Shown: positions 1 to 10,696 of the stretch, in pieces
How the letters are laid out: the number at the start of each line of letters is the position of its first letter
How positions within the stretch are numbered: the stretch's first letter is position 1
Origin: Nocardioides sp. S5
Lineage (GTDB): Bacteria > Actinomycetota > Actinomycetes > Propionibacteriales > Nocardioidaceae
NCBI RefSeq assembly: GCF_017310035.1
Contig: NZ_CP022296.1
Location: 186,001 to 250,000, forward strand
Direction: 5' to 3'
DNA length: 64,000 nt
Made by a program: the position numbers and the translations under genes
Notes under the pieces: model-generated
What the model saw: the letters and a program-made list of their open reading frames with translations, nothing else
Database searches by the model: none
What the model was told of the DNA's origin: nothing

Positions 1-905
1 CGTTCGCCGGCCCGACGGCACGATCGTCACTGGCCCCACACCGGCCCCCTGGAAGGGGCTGAACAAGCCGCACCGTGCCGACCGGCGTTGGTCGCTGGCC
101 TGGAGCCCGGAGCAGATCGCACAGCGGTTGAAGGTCGACTTCCCCGATGATGAGTCCATGCGCATCAGCCACGAGGCGATCTACCAGTCGCTGTTCATTG
201 AGGGGCGTGGTGCGCTCAAGCGCGAGCTGGTCACGTGTCTGCGCACCGGACGTGCGCTACGGCAGCCGAGGGCCCGATCGCAGAACAAGCCCGGTGGGCA
301 TGTCACGGCCGATGTGGTTCTCAGCGAGCGCCCCGCTGAAGCCGAAGACCGCGCCGTCCCGGGTCACTGGGAGGGCGACCTGATCATCGGCACTGGCCGG
401 TCGGCGATCGGGACGATCGTTGAGCGCAGCAGCCGCTCAACGATCCTGGTCCACCTGCCACGCATGGAGGGCTGGGGCGAGAAGCCCTACGTGAAGAACG
501 GTCCATCGCTCGGCGGCTACGGGGCCGTCGCGATGAACGCGGCGCTGAGTGCGTCGATCACCAAGCTGCCCGAGCAGCTGCGCAAGACCCTGACCTGGGA
601 TCGCGGCAAGGAGCTCTCGGGTCACGCGCAGTTCGCGTTGGAGACCGGCACGAAGGTGTTCTTCGCCGACCCCCACTCGCCGTGGCAGCGGCCGAGCAAC
701 GAGAACACCAACGGCCTGCTGCGCCAGTACTTCCCCAAAGGCACGGACCTGTCGCGTTGGTCCGCCGAGGACCTCGAGGCCGTCGCTCACGCGCTCAACA
801 ACCGGCCCCGCAAGATCCTTGGGTGGAAGACACCTGCCGAGGTGTTCGATGAGCAACTACGCTCGCTTCAACAACCCAGTGTTGCATCGACTGGTTGAAC
901 CCAAG
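1..905 (+). mobile_element. IS30-family element, left part outside window
   Basis: This is the right-hand part of an IS30-family element. Its right end is inferred by aligning the tract after the transposase stop (GTGTTGC...TGAACC) with the ends of the two complete IS30 copies at 4316 and 16946, which puts the junction near 905. The element is related to those copies but clearly diverged in protein sequence. Immediately to the right an IS3-family transposase gene resumes in the middle of its integrase core, so this IS30 probably inserted into that gene. The left end and any target duplication lie outside the window. Confidence 0.75.
2..898 (+). CDS. IS30-family transposase, 5' truncated by window edge
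   Basis: The reading frame is open from the first bases of the window, so the N-terminal HTH region is missing. About 298 codons remain. It carries the IS30 DDE catalytic core: first Asp in GHWEGDLIIG, second Asp in LTWDRGKEL, and Glu in the NENTNGLLRQYFP block. The ATG at 128 is internal to the family and should not be taken as the start. It cuts and joins DNA for transposition of its own element. It resembles the transposase of the two complete copies but differs at many residues, so it is a separate IS30 type. The C-terminus appears intact. Confidence 0.85.
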   Translation, partial: VRRPDGTIVTGPTPAPWKGLNKPHRADRRWSLAWSPEQIAQRLKVDFPDDESMRISHEAIYQSLFIEGRGALKRELVTCLRTGRALRQPRARSQNKPGGHVTADVVLSERPAEAEDRAVPGHWEGDLIIGTGRSAIGTIVERSSRSTILVHLPRMEGWGEKPYVKNGPSLGGYGAVAMNAALSASITKLPEQLRKTLTWDRGKELSGHAQFALETGTKVFFADPHSPWQRPSNENTNGLLRQYFPKGTDLSRWSAEDLEAVAHALNNRPRKILGWKTPAEVFDEQLRSLQQPSVASTG

Positions 906-1196
906 GTCTACTGCTCGAAGGACTACGCCAAGCTCTGCAAGAGGCTCGGCGTCACCCAGTCGATGGGTGCGGTCGGCTCCTCGGCCGACAACGCGTTGGC
1001 GGAGTCGTTCAACGCCACGATGAAGCGCGAGGTCCTCCAAGACGCCGCCTGCTGGAGCGACGAGGCGACGTGTCGCCGGCAGGTCTTCAAGTGGCTCGTG
1101 CGCTACAACACCCGCCGACGCCATTCCTGGTGCCGCTACCTGTCCCCGTCCACCTACGAGTCCAACTACGCCGCTACGCTGCAACCCGCTGCGTAA
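906..1196 (+). pseudogene. IS3-family OrfB transposase, C-terminal fragment
   Basis: The frame resumes right after the IS30 end and reads VYCSKDYAKLCKRLG, then GAVGSSADNALAESFNA and YNTRRRHS up to the stop at 1196. This is the C-terminal part of an IS3-type rve integrase core, including the block with the catalytic Glu (ALAES). The N-terminal two thirds are absent from the window. The break falls at the D-x-G-x-x-Y stretch after the second catalytic Asp, the same place where the two other IS30 copies interrupt their IS3 hosts. The tract after the stop (about 1197-1230) probably holds the element's terminal repeat. Confidence 0.75.
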
Positions 1197-1230
1197 TCAC
1201 ACCCTGTGTCCAAGATCCGGGGGCAGGGCC

Positions 1231-1327
1231 CTACAACCGTCGCGGGAAGAAGCACACCGTGGCCAACACCGCGATCGCCCGCGAGCTGGCGGGCTGGTGC
1301 TGGTCCCTGGCCGTCATGGACGACTAG
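1231..1327 (+). pseudogene. IS110-family transposase, C-terminal remnant
   Basis: A frame ending at TAG 1325-1327 encodes RRGKKHTVANTAIARELAGW followed by CWSLAVMDD. This matches the conserved C-terminal end of IS110/IS116-family transposases (the ...VARELAGWCWSLA block). It begins exactly where the IS3 fragment's terminal sequence stops, which suggests that IS3 element inserted into, or recombined with, an IS110 gene. Only about 31 codons remain, so it cannot be functional. Confidence 0.6.
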
Positions 1328-1566
1328 AGCGGTAGCCGGCACAAGACCTGACCTGGACCCGGTGCCCGGGACGCAGCGCGAGGAGCCCCACCCGCGATTC
1401 GACTGTGAGCCACGAACCAGCAACAGCAACCGCTGGCCGTGACGCTCGACCTCAGAGAAGCGCAGCGCTCCTGCCGAACGCCGCCCTGCGGTACCCAACC
1501 CGCGCATATCAGTCTCGACCGTGCGTCGAAAGACACGCTGAACCAGACACCGCGACCAGGCCAGAA

Positions 1567-1603
1567 GAGGCGCCCTCGAGGCACCCAGCCCCGAGGGCGC
1601 CTC
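1567..1603. other. Perfect 12-bp hairpin, possible IS110 non-coding end
   Basis: The arms GAGGCGCCCTCG (1567-1578) and CGAGGGCGCCTC (1592-1603) are perfectly complementary around a 13-nt loop. No T tract follows on either strand. It lies about 240 nt after the IS110 transposase remnant. It may be a terminator-like structure, or part of the non-coding RNA-bearing end of an IS110-type element; the second idea is speculative. Confidence 0.5.
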
Positions 1604-1655
1604 ACCCTGCCCTTGACACCGAAGCCCTACATATCAGTCGAAGGCTACGACACCT

Positions 1656-2048
1656 TCAGCTGGCGAGATCCACGGCGGTTCGAATCATGACTGTTCTCGT
1701 TCCGGCGACGCACAACGCAACCGCTACCGCAGGAGAGACAGTGCGTCGCTCCGGGCCCTTACGAGTACGAAACAGCACGCTGCAGATGAGCGTCCCGAGT
1801 TCGTCGTGTTCAAGCTTGACCGACATTGGGTGAAGTCCCGTGCTGCGCAATCGGGCCACCTCGTCGTGGTCGGGCTGGGAAGGCACAGCGTACGTGGAGC
1901 GCTCCAACGATGAACGCTCATGCGTCGGGTGTTCGAGGATGAGTGTGCATCCGGTGGCTTCTAGGTGCGAACCGCAAACCACCCAATAGTGACGGGCGGC
2001 TTTCCCTGACGTCCATAGCGGCGGGTCCGATTGTGGCTCGACATGCAT
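1656..2048 (-). CDS. Doubtful hypothetical protein, 130 aa
   Basis: A 130-codon ATG frame with mixed third-position use, less biased than neighbouring real genes. The middle (LRSTGLHPMSVKLEHDELGT) and the end (SPAVAVALCVAGTRTVMIRT) faintly recall the alpha/beta layout of bifunctional-nuclease (DUF151) domains, but no diagnostic motif is visible and I do not assign that function. It sits alone between IS debris and the aldolase gene. It may be a remnant or a chance frame. Confidence 0.2.
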   Translation of the reverse strand: MHVEPQSDPPLWTSGKAARHYWVVCGSHLEATGCTLILEHPTHERSSLERSTYAVPSQPDHDEVARLRSTGLHPMSVKLEHDELGTLICSVLFRTRKGPERRTVSPAVAVALCVAGTRTVMIRTAVDLAS

Positions 2049-2481
2049 CGGGAGGCTCCGTATCGGGTGGCACGAGAACGATGGGCTGCGCGGGAACGCC
2101 GCGTAAACACTTGACCACTAGTCGATGCTGGCCTCAACACGTGCTTTCACCGAGTGGAACCGAGGTGCGCCTATCAAGGCTCGCGTCGCGGTACCGCTGT
2201 GGGCAGCGACACGGCGCTACCGGTTCTACTGGTTGATCTAGCCGCCACCGAGCACGCTCTGGCCTGCGAAAGTCGCGCGGCCGGAACGTACGCGAGCCGC
2301 ACGCCTGCTCCGGGCCAGTTATGTGTCATCCCGTACGCCGAAACACGGTCAACCTACGAATTGGGCGCAGCGTCGTCCGAGGCAACCGGAGGACTGACGT
2401 ATCGTGCGGCACCGGCGTCGACAGACTTGTCGTCGTCCGGACGAACAGGGGTACGGTCGAACTTGGTGACCTCCAGGAACC

Positions 2482-3525
2482 TCAAGTGCGAGGACCGGTC
2501 TCGGCGAGAGTCGCCTCGCGTTCTGCTGCGAACGTCAGTGCGATGTCGTAGATCATGTCTTCCTGGCCACCGACAAGGCGGCGTCGCCCGCACTCCATGA
2601 GCAGGCCCCGAACGTCGACTCCGTAGCGCTCGGCTGCGGATTCGGCGTGACGGAGAAAGCTGGAATAGACGCCGGCGTAGCCGAGCGTCAATGTTTCACG
2701 GTCCACCCGGACGGGACGGTCTTGAAGCGGGCGCACCAGGTCGTCGGCGGCGTCCTGGAGCTTGAACAGGTCGCATCCGTGCTTGAGGTCCATGAGATCT
2801 GCGACCGCGATGAAGGCCTCGATAGGACAGTTCCCTGCGCCAGCGCCGTGACCGGCCAGTGAGGCGTCGACCCGGAAGACGCCGTTCTCGACTGCAACCA
2901 CGGAATTGGCTACGGAAAGGGACAGGTTCTCGTGCGCGTGAATGCCGATCTCAGTGCTCGGGTCGAGGACCTTGCGGTAGGCCCGCACCCTGGCAGCGAC
3001 ATCGTTCATTGTTAGGCGTCCGCCTGAGTCGGTTACATACACGCAGTGGGCGCCGTAGGACTCCATGAGTTTGGCCTGTGCAGCCAGTTCGTCAGGTGGG
3101 GCCATGTGAGACAGCATCAGGAACCCGGAGACGTCCATGCCGAGTTCGCGGGCGGCAGTGATGTGCTGGGCGGAGATGTCCGCCTCGCTGCAGTGGGTGG
3201 CCACGCGAACCGAGCGAACGCCCAGGCCGTAAGCGCGCTTGAGGTCGTGGATGGTGCCAACGCCGGGCAGAAGCAGGGTGGTGAGGCGCGCCCTCTTCAG
3301 GACCGAGGCGGCTGCCTCGATCCAGCTCCAGTCCGAGTGCGAGCCGGGGCCGTAGTTGACCGAAGAGCCGGCAAGGCCGTCGCCGTGTGCGACCTCGATA
3401 GCGTCGACGCCGGCCTCGTCCAGGGCGCGAACAATTCGCTCGACATTGGACGGGGTGATGCGGTGGCGCACTGCGTGCATGCCGTCTCGGAGGGTGACGT
3501 CCTGAACGAAGATTGGGGTGCTCAT
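2482..3525 (-). CDS. carE: 4-hydroxy-2-oxovalerate aldolase (CarE/DmpG type)
   Basis: 347 aa, normal full length for the DmpG/BphI/HsaF family. It cleaves 4-hydroxy-2-oxovalerate to pyruvate and acetaldehyde, the last carbon-carbon cleavage of the meta-cleavage lower pathway. An HMGL-like TIM barrel opens with [11 protein letters not shown] (metal-binding Asp and catalytic Arg), followed by the [14 protein letters not shown] metal-binding His block and [15 protein letters not shown], then the C-terminal helical domain that contacts the acetaldehyde dehydrogenase. The start overlaps the upstream dehydrogenase stop by 4 nt, the usual coupling for these partners, which channel acetaldehyde. The order dehydrogenase-aldolase fits the F-E part of known carDFE clusters. 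Because its partner is truncated, expression and channelling are uncertain here. Confidence 0.92.
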   Translation of the reverse strand: MSTPIFVQDVTLRDGMHAVRHRITPSNVERIVRALDEAGVDAIEVAHGDGLAGSSVNYGPGSHSDWSWIEAAASVLKRARLTTLLLPGVGTIHDLKRAYGLGVRSVRVATHCSEADISAQHITAARELGMDVSGFLMLSHMAPPDELAAQAKLMESYGAHCVYVTDSGGRLTMNDVAARVRAYRKVLDPSTEIGIHAHENLSLSVANSVVAVENGVFRVDASLAGHGAGAGNCPIEAFIAVADLMDLKHGCDLFKLQDAADDLVRPLQDRPVRVDRETLTLGYAGVYSSFLRHAESAAERYGVDVRGLLMECGRRRLVGGQEDMIYDIALTFAAEREATLAETGPRT

Positions 3526-3940
3526 CGGGGTGCCTTTGCTGCTGCGATGCGCTCAGCGACCTGCATGGCAGCTGAAGTCATGATGTCGAGGTTGCCGGCG
3601 TAGGCGGGTAGGTAGTGCGCTGCGCCCTCGACCTCGAGGAAGACCGACACCTGGTGCGTCGGACGGCCATGCTGCGCTTCGGCGCCTTCGGCGAGGAGGG
3701 TCTCTACGGGTTGGTCGTCGGGTATCGCGGTGACCTGGACTTGCTGCTTGAGCCGGTATCCGGGCACGTAGGCCGCGACGTCGGCTGTCATCTTCTCGAC
3801 GCTGTTTCGGATCTCATCGTGCGTGCCCGGGTCGGATGCGTTGACGAGCGCGAAAACGGTGTCTCTCATGATGAGGGGTGGCTCGGCCGGGTTAAGGATG
3901 ATGATCGCCTTGCCCCGCCTTGCGCCCCCGACCTTGACGA
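3522..3940 (-). pseudogene. carF: Acylating acetaldehyde dehydrogenase (CarF/DmpF type), C-terminal part only
   Basis: The frame is open to the IS3 boundary at 3940 and includes [20 protein letters not shown] and MRDTVFALV, typical of the second half of DmpF/BphJ/HsaG enzymes, which oxidise acetaldehyde to acetyl-CoA with NAD+ and CoA. Only about 139 of roughly 300-310 residues remain. The N-terminal Rossmann NAD-binding domain and the catalytic Cys region are gone. The break coincides exactly with the terminal repeat of an IS3 element. DNA beyond the other side of that element is not the missing half, so the loss involved more than a simple insertion. An internal ATG at 3869 could give a 115-residue fragment, unlikely to be active. 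Confidence 0.88.
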
Positions 3941-3970
3941 TGAATCGCCCCGGGTTTCGTGGAGGCTCGG

Positions 3971-4315
3971 TTACTTGGATCCGGTCTCGGTGAGGACCGG
4001 GGTTTCAACGTAGTGCTCGGACTCGGCTGTCGCCCAGTGGTTGGCCTCGAACTCGGCGGGCGGGATGAGCCCGATCTCGCCATGCAGACGCCTGTGGTTG
4101 AACCAGTCGACGTATTCGGCGACGGCGATCTCGACGTCACCGACGGACTTCCAGCCGCCCTTGGGTCGCATGACCGGGTTGCGGATGCACTCGGCCTTGA
4201 ACAGTGAGTTGAGCGCCTCAGCCATCGCGTTATCGTATGAATCGCCACGACTGCCGACGGACGCGACGGCCTCGGCTTCGGCAAGCCGCTCGGTGTATCG
4301 GATGGCTCGATATTG
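3971..4315 (-). pseudogene. IS3 copy A OrfB transposase, 3' part
   Basis: C-terminal part of the integrase core. It resumes after the IS30 with QYRAIRYTERLAEAEAV, then GDSYDNAMAEALNSLFKAE, which contains the catalytic Glu, and ends with WFNHRRLHGEIGLIPPAEFE. It joins the 5' part at 5804-6424 when the IS30 and one TTG (CAA) target copy are removed, restoring the HSDRGVQYRAIRYT motif. The gene is inactive while split. Confidence 0.9.
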
Positions 4316-6759
<2,444 letters not shown>

Positions 6760-6810
6760 GACTCTCATCCTCCATGGATTGAGAGCCTCCATCAGACCCG
6801 GGGCGATTCA

Positions 6811-6904
6811 TGTAGTAGGCGGACCGGGCGACGCCAAGGAGGTCGATCATGCGGGTGATCGGGTAGTTCGCCTTCTCCGCCTCGATGAGCTCGTACTTGC
6901 TCAC
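6811..6904 (-). pseudogene. Second IS3 element (copy B): OrfB 5' stub
   Basis: About 31 codons starting at GTG 6904 (SKYELIEAEKANYPITRMID, LLGVARSAYY), the N-terminus of an IS3 OrfB from a different subgroup than copy A. It is cut at 6810/6811 by the terminal repeat of copy A. Its start overlaps the orfA stop as GTGA. The remaining about 80% of orfB is absent from the window. Confidence 0.8.
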
Positions 6905-7206
6905 CGGGTCTGGTTCTCCGCTGCGAAGAAGGCTGCTGCTTTTTTCAGGAACTCACGATCCCGACGCAGCTCGGCGACCTCGACACGCAGCCGGGCCAGC
7001 TCGGCCTGGGGGTCGGCATCAACCGCGGTCGGCGGGTCGTCCATCCTGGCCCACTCCACAGCGACCCACCGTCCCAGCAGCTGCGAGCCGACACCGATCT
7101 CGGCCGCGACGTGCGCGATCGGCCGATCGGTATCGATCACCAACCGTGCAGCCTCGCTGCGATACGCAGCCGTGTACGTCTTGCGTTGCAATCCCACAAT
7201 GAACAT
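6901..7206 (-). CDS. IS3 copy B OrfA protein
   Basis: 101 aa HTH protein (QRKTYTAAYRSEAARLVIDT, VAAEIGVGSQLLGRWV) with a C-terminal coiled coil (ARLRVEVAELRRDREFL). The classical IS3 slippery heptamer AAAAAAG is present on the coding strand (plus 6939-6945) just before the end, in KKAAAFFAAEN. Intact, but left without OrfB. The element's outer end probably lies near 7262, where the coding-strand sequence TGACCCCATCTGGTGGACATC looks like an IS3 terminal repeat. Confidence 0.8.
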   Translation of the reverse strand: MFIVGLQRKTYTAAYRSEAARLVIDTDRPIAHVAAEIGVGSQLLGRWVAVEWARMDDPPTAVDADPQAELARLRVEVAELRRDREFLKKAAAFFAAENQTR

Positions 7207-7500
7207 CCTCCACTGCCCAGGTCACGGACCCGAGCCATCAAGATGTCCACCAGATGGGGTCAACCCCAGTTTTGGGGGCTGCGTCGTGAATCGCGACTGG
7301 CGAAATCGAAAGCCCGCGGAGGGGTCGCAAGAAGTAGGAAGCCTGGCGATCGAATCATTGTCGTCCTCTACGCGTCTCATGACCAGACTGAGTGTTGAAC
7401 AGGCGGGCCGTCGGCAATCCCGTCCGACGGCCAGTTAGCCTCGTTTCTGTCCATGTAACCAGTTGGCGACGCTCCAAAGACCGGGACGGCGTCCGTTCAA
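7207..7500. other. IS3 copy B end and intergenic tract
   Basis: The presumed terminal repeat of IS3 copy B ends near 7262. The remaining 240 bp contain no gene, only the hairpin listed separately. Confidence 0.4.
7406..7432 (-). terminator. Hairpin downstream of the 7501-7941 gene
   Basis: Perfect 9-bp stem GGCCGTCGG / CCGACGGCC with a 9-nt loop, about 70 nt past the stop of the minus-strand membrane-protein gene. There is no long T tract. Plausible GC-rich actinobacterial terminator. Confidence 0.45.
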
Positions 7501-7941
7501 CTAGGGTCGCCGTTTGCGACTCCAGCGGAGCGCGATCGTGCTGGTGGCGGCTACAGCCAATAGCACGGCGAAGCCGACCAAGACGACACCTAGGGCGATG
7601 ATGAGAGACCCGGTTGTCTCGATCGCCTCACTGTCCGGGATATGCAGCGCGTACCCGGCGGCAATGAGCGCGAGCCCGGTCCACATGATGTTGTCGAACC
7701 ACCTGAACGCGCGCTCGGTCCAGTCTGTGTCCGTGTGTCGGAGGTCCGCCACGAGTTTGACCGTGCGCTCGTCGAGGTACATCCGGAGCGCCGCCTTGCC
7801 TGGGCCGCGGGGCAGCTGTGCCCACAGCTCGGCCTGCGACATCATCGCCGCGGTCCGCCGCGTCGTACGGCGAGCGAACAGGCCGGCGGCGACGCCGAGC
7901 CCAAGGAGGGCGACGCCGACCGATGCAAGGTCTTTCCACAT
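7501..7941 (-). CDS. Small membrane protein of unknown function
   Basis: 146 aa from ATG 7941. A first hydrophobic helix lies at residues 5-23 (VGVALLGLGVAAGLF) and two more at about 87-105 and 112-135 (IMWTGLALIAAGYALHI, LIIALGVVLVGFAVLL), with a charged soluble stretch between (residues 27-85). The C-terminus is Arg/Lys rich, so cytoplasmic by the positive-inside rule. No family is recognised. It stands alone between IS copy B and the LuxR-type regulator and lies on the 12.6-kb IS30-flanked unit. No link to carbazole metabolism can be claimed from sequence. Confidence 0.65.
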   Translation of the reverse strand: MWKDLASVGVALLGLGVAAGLFARRTTRRTAAMMSQAELWAQLPRGPGKAALRMYLDERTVKLVADLRHTDTDWTERAFRWFDNIMWTGLALIAAGYALHIPDSEAIETTGSLIIALGVVLVGFAVLLAVAATSTIALRWSRKRRP

Positions 7942-8385
7942 GCCTGCGGAACGTAATCGCTCCCACCGACAGACTGCTGCGATTGTTCGAGGACCGACAC
8001 AACGGACTGATCACAGGCGCTGCTGGGACGTCTTCGAGGTCCTTTGTGGGTTCTGCGCCTCGAGCTCTTGCGGCGACCGATACGGCCGTCGCCTACAGAT
8101 CCGGCCGCTCCGGTCCTCGGCGCGTCGGGTCTGCCTCTGGAAGGCGCAAAACGGGCCCGTGAAGTTCGTCCTGAAAGCGCTTCGCCCTGCCTGTTGCTGC
8201 AATGCACAACACAGTCGAGGTGCGCGGCGACGGTCAGCCAACACCCGACCGCGCGAGGTGGGGTCAGGTGCAGACGTCGGGTCGCACCGAAACGGCTCAC
8301 GCTTTCCGGACCTATCCGTTAGATTGAAGCAAGGCCACGTTCAACTCGGGTTTGACTACGGCATCTGCTCGTCTGAAGGTCAGTG
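7942..8385. other. Intergenic region upstream of the LuxR-type gene
   Basis: About 440 bp between divergent genes. No frame with coding character is seen on either strand. It should contain the promoters of the membrane protein and the LuxR-type regulator, but I could not pick a convincing -35/-10 pair. Confidence 0.4.
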
Positions 8386-10692
8386 ATGAAGCATGAGGCG
8401 CCACAGCTGCCGTCCGACGTTAGTTCTTTCGTTGGCCGGAAGACCGAACTAGCCGTCGTCCGGGAGCGGCTTGGCTCCTCGCGACTCCTGACACTCACCG
8501 GCCCTGGCGGAGTAGGCAAGAGTCGTCTGGCCCTGAGGGTTGCAGCGGAGGCACGGCGCGCTTTCTCGGACGGGGTTTACCTAGTCGAGTTGGCCGATGT
8601 TGACGATCCTTCGCTCCTGCCTGAGGTGCTGGCCGACGCGCTCGGACTTGTGCAGCAAACCGCCCGGGCACCGTTCGCGCAGTTGCGCCGGCATCTAGCC
8701 GATCAACACGCGCTGATTCTGTTCGACGGATGCGAGCATCTCGCTAAGCCGACGGCGGTGTTGATTGGCAACCTTTTGCGCGCGGCACCGGCAGTTCGGT
8801 TCCTCGTCACTAGCCGTGAGTCACTCGGTGTCGTCGGCGAGAGCCTGTACGCGGTGCCACCTATGGGGGTGCCGAACTTCGAACACGCGGGGCCGCCGGT
8901 CGACGTGGAAGCTTACGACGCGGTCGCGCTCCTTGTTGCTCGTGCCGCAGATCAGGCGCCGGGGTTCAAGGTGACGCCGGACAACGCCGAGGCGGTTGTC
9001 CAGTTGTGTGCGCGGCTCGACGGGTTGCCCTTGGCGATCGAACTTGCGGCTCCGCGGCTCCGATCTATCTCGATTGAAGACCTACTGCTCCGTCTTGACG
9101 ACCGTCTACGCCTGCTCGTCGGTGGGAGCCCCGAGGCGCCGGCCCGCCAACAGACGCTTCGCGCGCTCATCGACTGGAGCTACACGTTGTGCTCAGCGGA
9201 CGAACAGGCGCTGCTGTCTCAGCTCTCGGTCTTCTCCGGAGGTTTCGACCTCGTTGCAGTCGAAGACGTGTGCTCGAGCGCCTCGTTGACAGGTGACATG
9301 CTTGATCTTGTCGACCTACTGGTGCGGAAGTCGATGGTCACCCCTGACGCCGCGCCTCGACGTGTGCGGTTCCGCCTGCTTGAGACGATTCGCGAGTATG
9401 CCGCTGAGCGGCTGGCTGAGGATGAAGCCGAGCTGACCGTTGTACGCGGCCGGCACCGCGACTATTACGCAAACATGGCTGCTCAGGCTGCAAAGGAGTG
9501 GTGGGGCGCCGACCAGGCGAAGCTGCTTGCGACGCTACGAATTGAACACGCCAACCTGCGGTCGGCCTTCGACTACGCCGCAGGCGACGGCCACAGTCGA
9601 CAGGTAGCGGTCGCGATGGCGGTCGCGTTGCAGTGGCATTGGATCGCCGGAGGCTACCTCGCCGAAGGCCGACGGTGGCTGGGGCGAGTTCTGGCCGCCA
9701 ATGAAGGCGCACCGACAGCGGCCTCGGTCGACGCTTTATGGCTCGACGCGTATCTGGGACTGCTGCAAGGCGATTTGAAAACGGCGCGTAACCGTCTCGA
9801 CGAAGCTGACCGGCTCGCATCTAACTTCGGGACAGCTGACGTGGCCGGTTACGCGGCACAAGTCCGTGGGATGGCTTCACTCTTCGGCGGCGATCTCGAG
9901 GCCGCCCGAATCTTCTACGAGACCGCGCTGAAGGAACACGAGGCCAACGGCAACGACGCCGCCATCGCCGGGTTGCTGTTTCAACTCGCGGTCACATACA
10001 CGTTCTGCGGAGAGGCGACCCTCGCCGACGAAGCGTGCGAACGCGCAATCCGACTCTGTGAGCAGTCGGGTGAGCGGTGGGGCAGGGCCTACGCAATGTG
10101 GGCGCTCGCAGTGAACCGGTGGCTGGAGAGCGACTATCGAACCGCTGCGGGGCTCGCTCGACGGAGTCTTGAGATCACGGTCGAGTTCAACGACCAGCTC
10201 GGCATTTCCCACCTCATTGGTTTGCTGGGCTGGATCGCTGCGTCCGAGGGCGATGCGGAGCACGGGGCGCTCTGGATGGGGTTGGAGGACGCGCTACGGG
10301 AGAAACTGGGCACACCCATGTCGGCGTTCGGCCCGCACTTGGCCAACTGCCACTTCCGCTCTCAGGAGCGACTTCGTGCCCAACTCGGCGAGGAGGGTTA
10401 CCGTCATACGACGCAGAGCGGCGCGAGGCTCGATGCCCGTGATGTCGTGCTCAGCCTTATCGGGCGGGACGTTCACGGTGACCCCGCGGGCCCGGTTGTA
10501 GCTGCGGCCGCGGTGTTGTCGCCGCGTGAACTAGAGGTGGCTCGGTTAGTGTCAGAAGGTCGCAGCAATAAACTGATAGCTGAAACTCTGGTGCTGTCTA
10601 CCCGGACTGTTGACAGTCACGTGCAGCACATATTCACCAAGTTGGGCTTCAAGTCGCGCGCGCAGGTGGCTGCCTGGATGGCAAGGCAGTAG
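8386..10692 (+). CDS. LuxR-family ATPase transcriptional regulator (AAA/NB-ARC-TPR-HTH)
   Basis: 768 aa from ATG 8386, preceded by GAAGG; a GTG at 8383 is the alternative. An N-terminal NTPase module has Walker A GPGGVGKS near residues 40-47 and Walker B LILFDGCEH near 111-119. Winged-helix and TPR-like helical repeats follow (residues about 250-690). A C-terminal LuxR-type HTH (LSPRELEVARLVSEGRSNKL, STRTVDSHVQHIFTKLGF) ends the protein. Such proteins are usually signal-responsive activators. The gene is convergent with the IclR gene, 4 nt apart, and lies on the IS30-flanked unit with the car operon, so it may regulate carbazole catabolism. That role is inferred only from position. Confidence 0.88.
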   Translation: MKHEAPQLPSDVSSFVGRKTELAVVRERLGSSRLLTLTGPGGVGKSRLALRVAAEARRAFSDGVYLVELADVDDPSLLPEVLADALGLVQQTARAPFAQLRRHLADQHALILFDGCEHLAKPTAVLIGNLLRAAPAVRFLVTSRESLGVVGESLYAVPPMGVPNFEHAGPPVDVEAYDAVALLVARAADQAPGFKVTPDNAEAVVQLCARLDGLPLAIELAAPRLRSISIEDLLLRLDDRLRLLVGGSPEAPARQQTLRALIDWSYTLCSADEQALLSQLSVFSGGFDLVAVEDVCSSASLTGDMLDLVDLLVRKSMVTPDAAPRRVRFRLLETIREYAAERLAEDEAELTVVRGRHRDYYANMAAQAAKEWWGADQAKLLATLRIEHANLRSAFDYAAGDGHSRQVAVAMAVALQWHWIAGGYLAEGRRWLGRVLAANEGAPTAASVDALWLDAYLGLLQGDLKTARNRLDEADRLASNFGTADVAGYAAQVRGMASLFGGDLEAARIFYETALKEHEANGNDAAIAGLLFQLAVTYTFCGEATLADEACERAIRLCEQSGERWGRAYAMWALAVNRWLESDYRTAAGLARRSLEITVEFNDQLGISHLIGLLGWIAASEGDAEHGALWMGLEDALREKLGTPMSAFGPHLANCHFRSQERLRAQLGEEGYRHTTQSGARLDARDVVLSLIGRDVHGDPAGPVVAAAAVLSPRELEVARLVSEGRSNKLIAETLVLSTRTVDSHVQHIFTKLGFKSRAQVAAWMARQ

Positions 10693-10696
10693 ACGC

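Larger units (their letters stand above)
1328..2481. other. Intergenic tract with no convincing gene
   Basis: About 1.15 kb between IS remnants and the aldolase gene. It may begin with the 3' flank of the IS110 remnant. It holds a perfect 12-bp hairpin (1567-1603) and a 10-bp direct repeat CATATCAGTC at 1505-1514 and 1630-1639. One weak minus-strand reading frame is listed separately. Other open frames lack the third-position GC pattern seen elsewhere and have no recognisable motifs. It could be decayed sequence left by deletions among insertion sequences. Confidence 0.5.

Noticed and set aside
1567..1603. Bridge RNA of an IS110 element
   Set aside because: The hairpin is real, but the element is a remnant with no identifiable ends and no second loop structure was found.
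1656..2048. Bifunctional-nuclease (DUF151) homologue
   Set aside because: Only a vague layout resemblance; no conserved motif and codon bias is weak, so kept only as a doubtful hypothetical frame.
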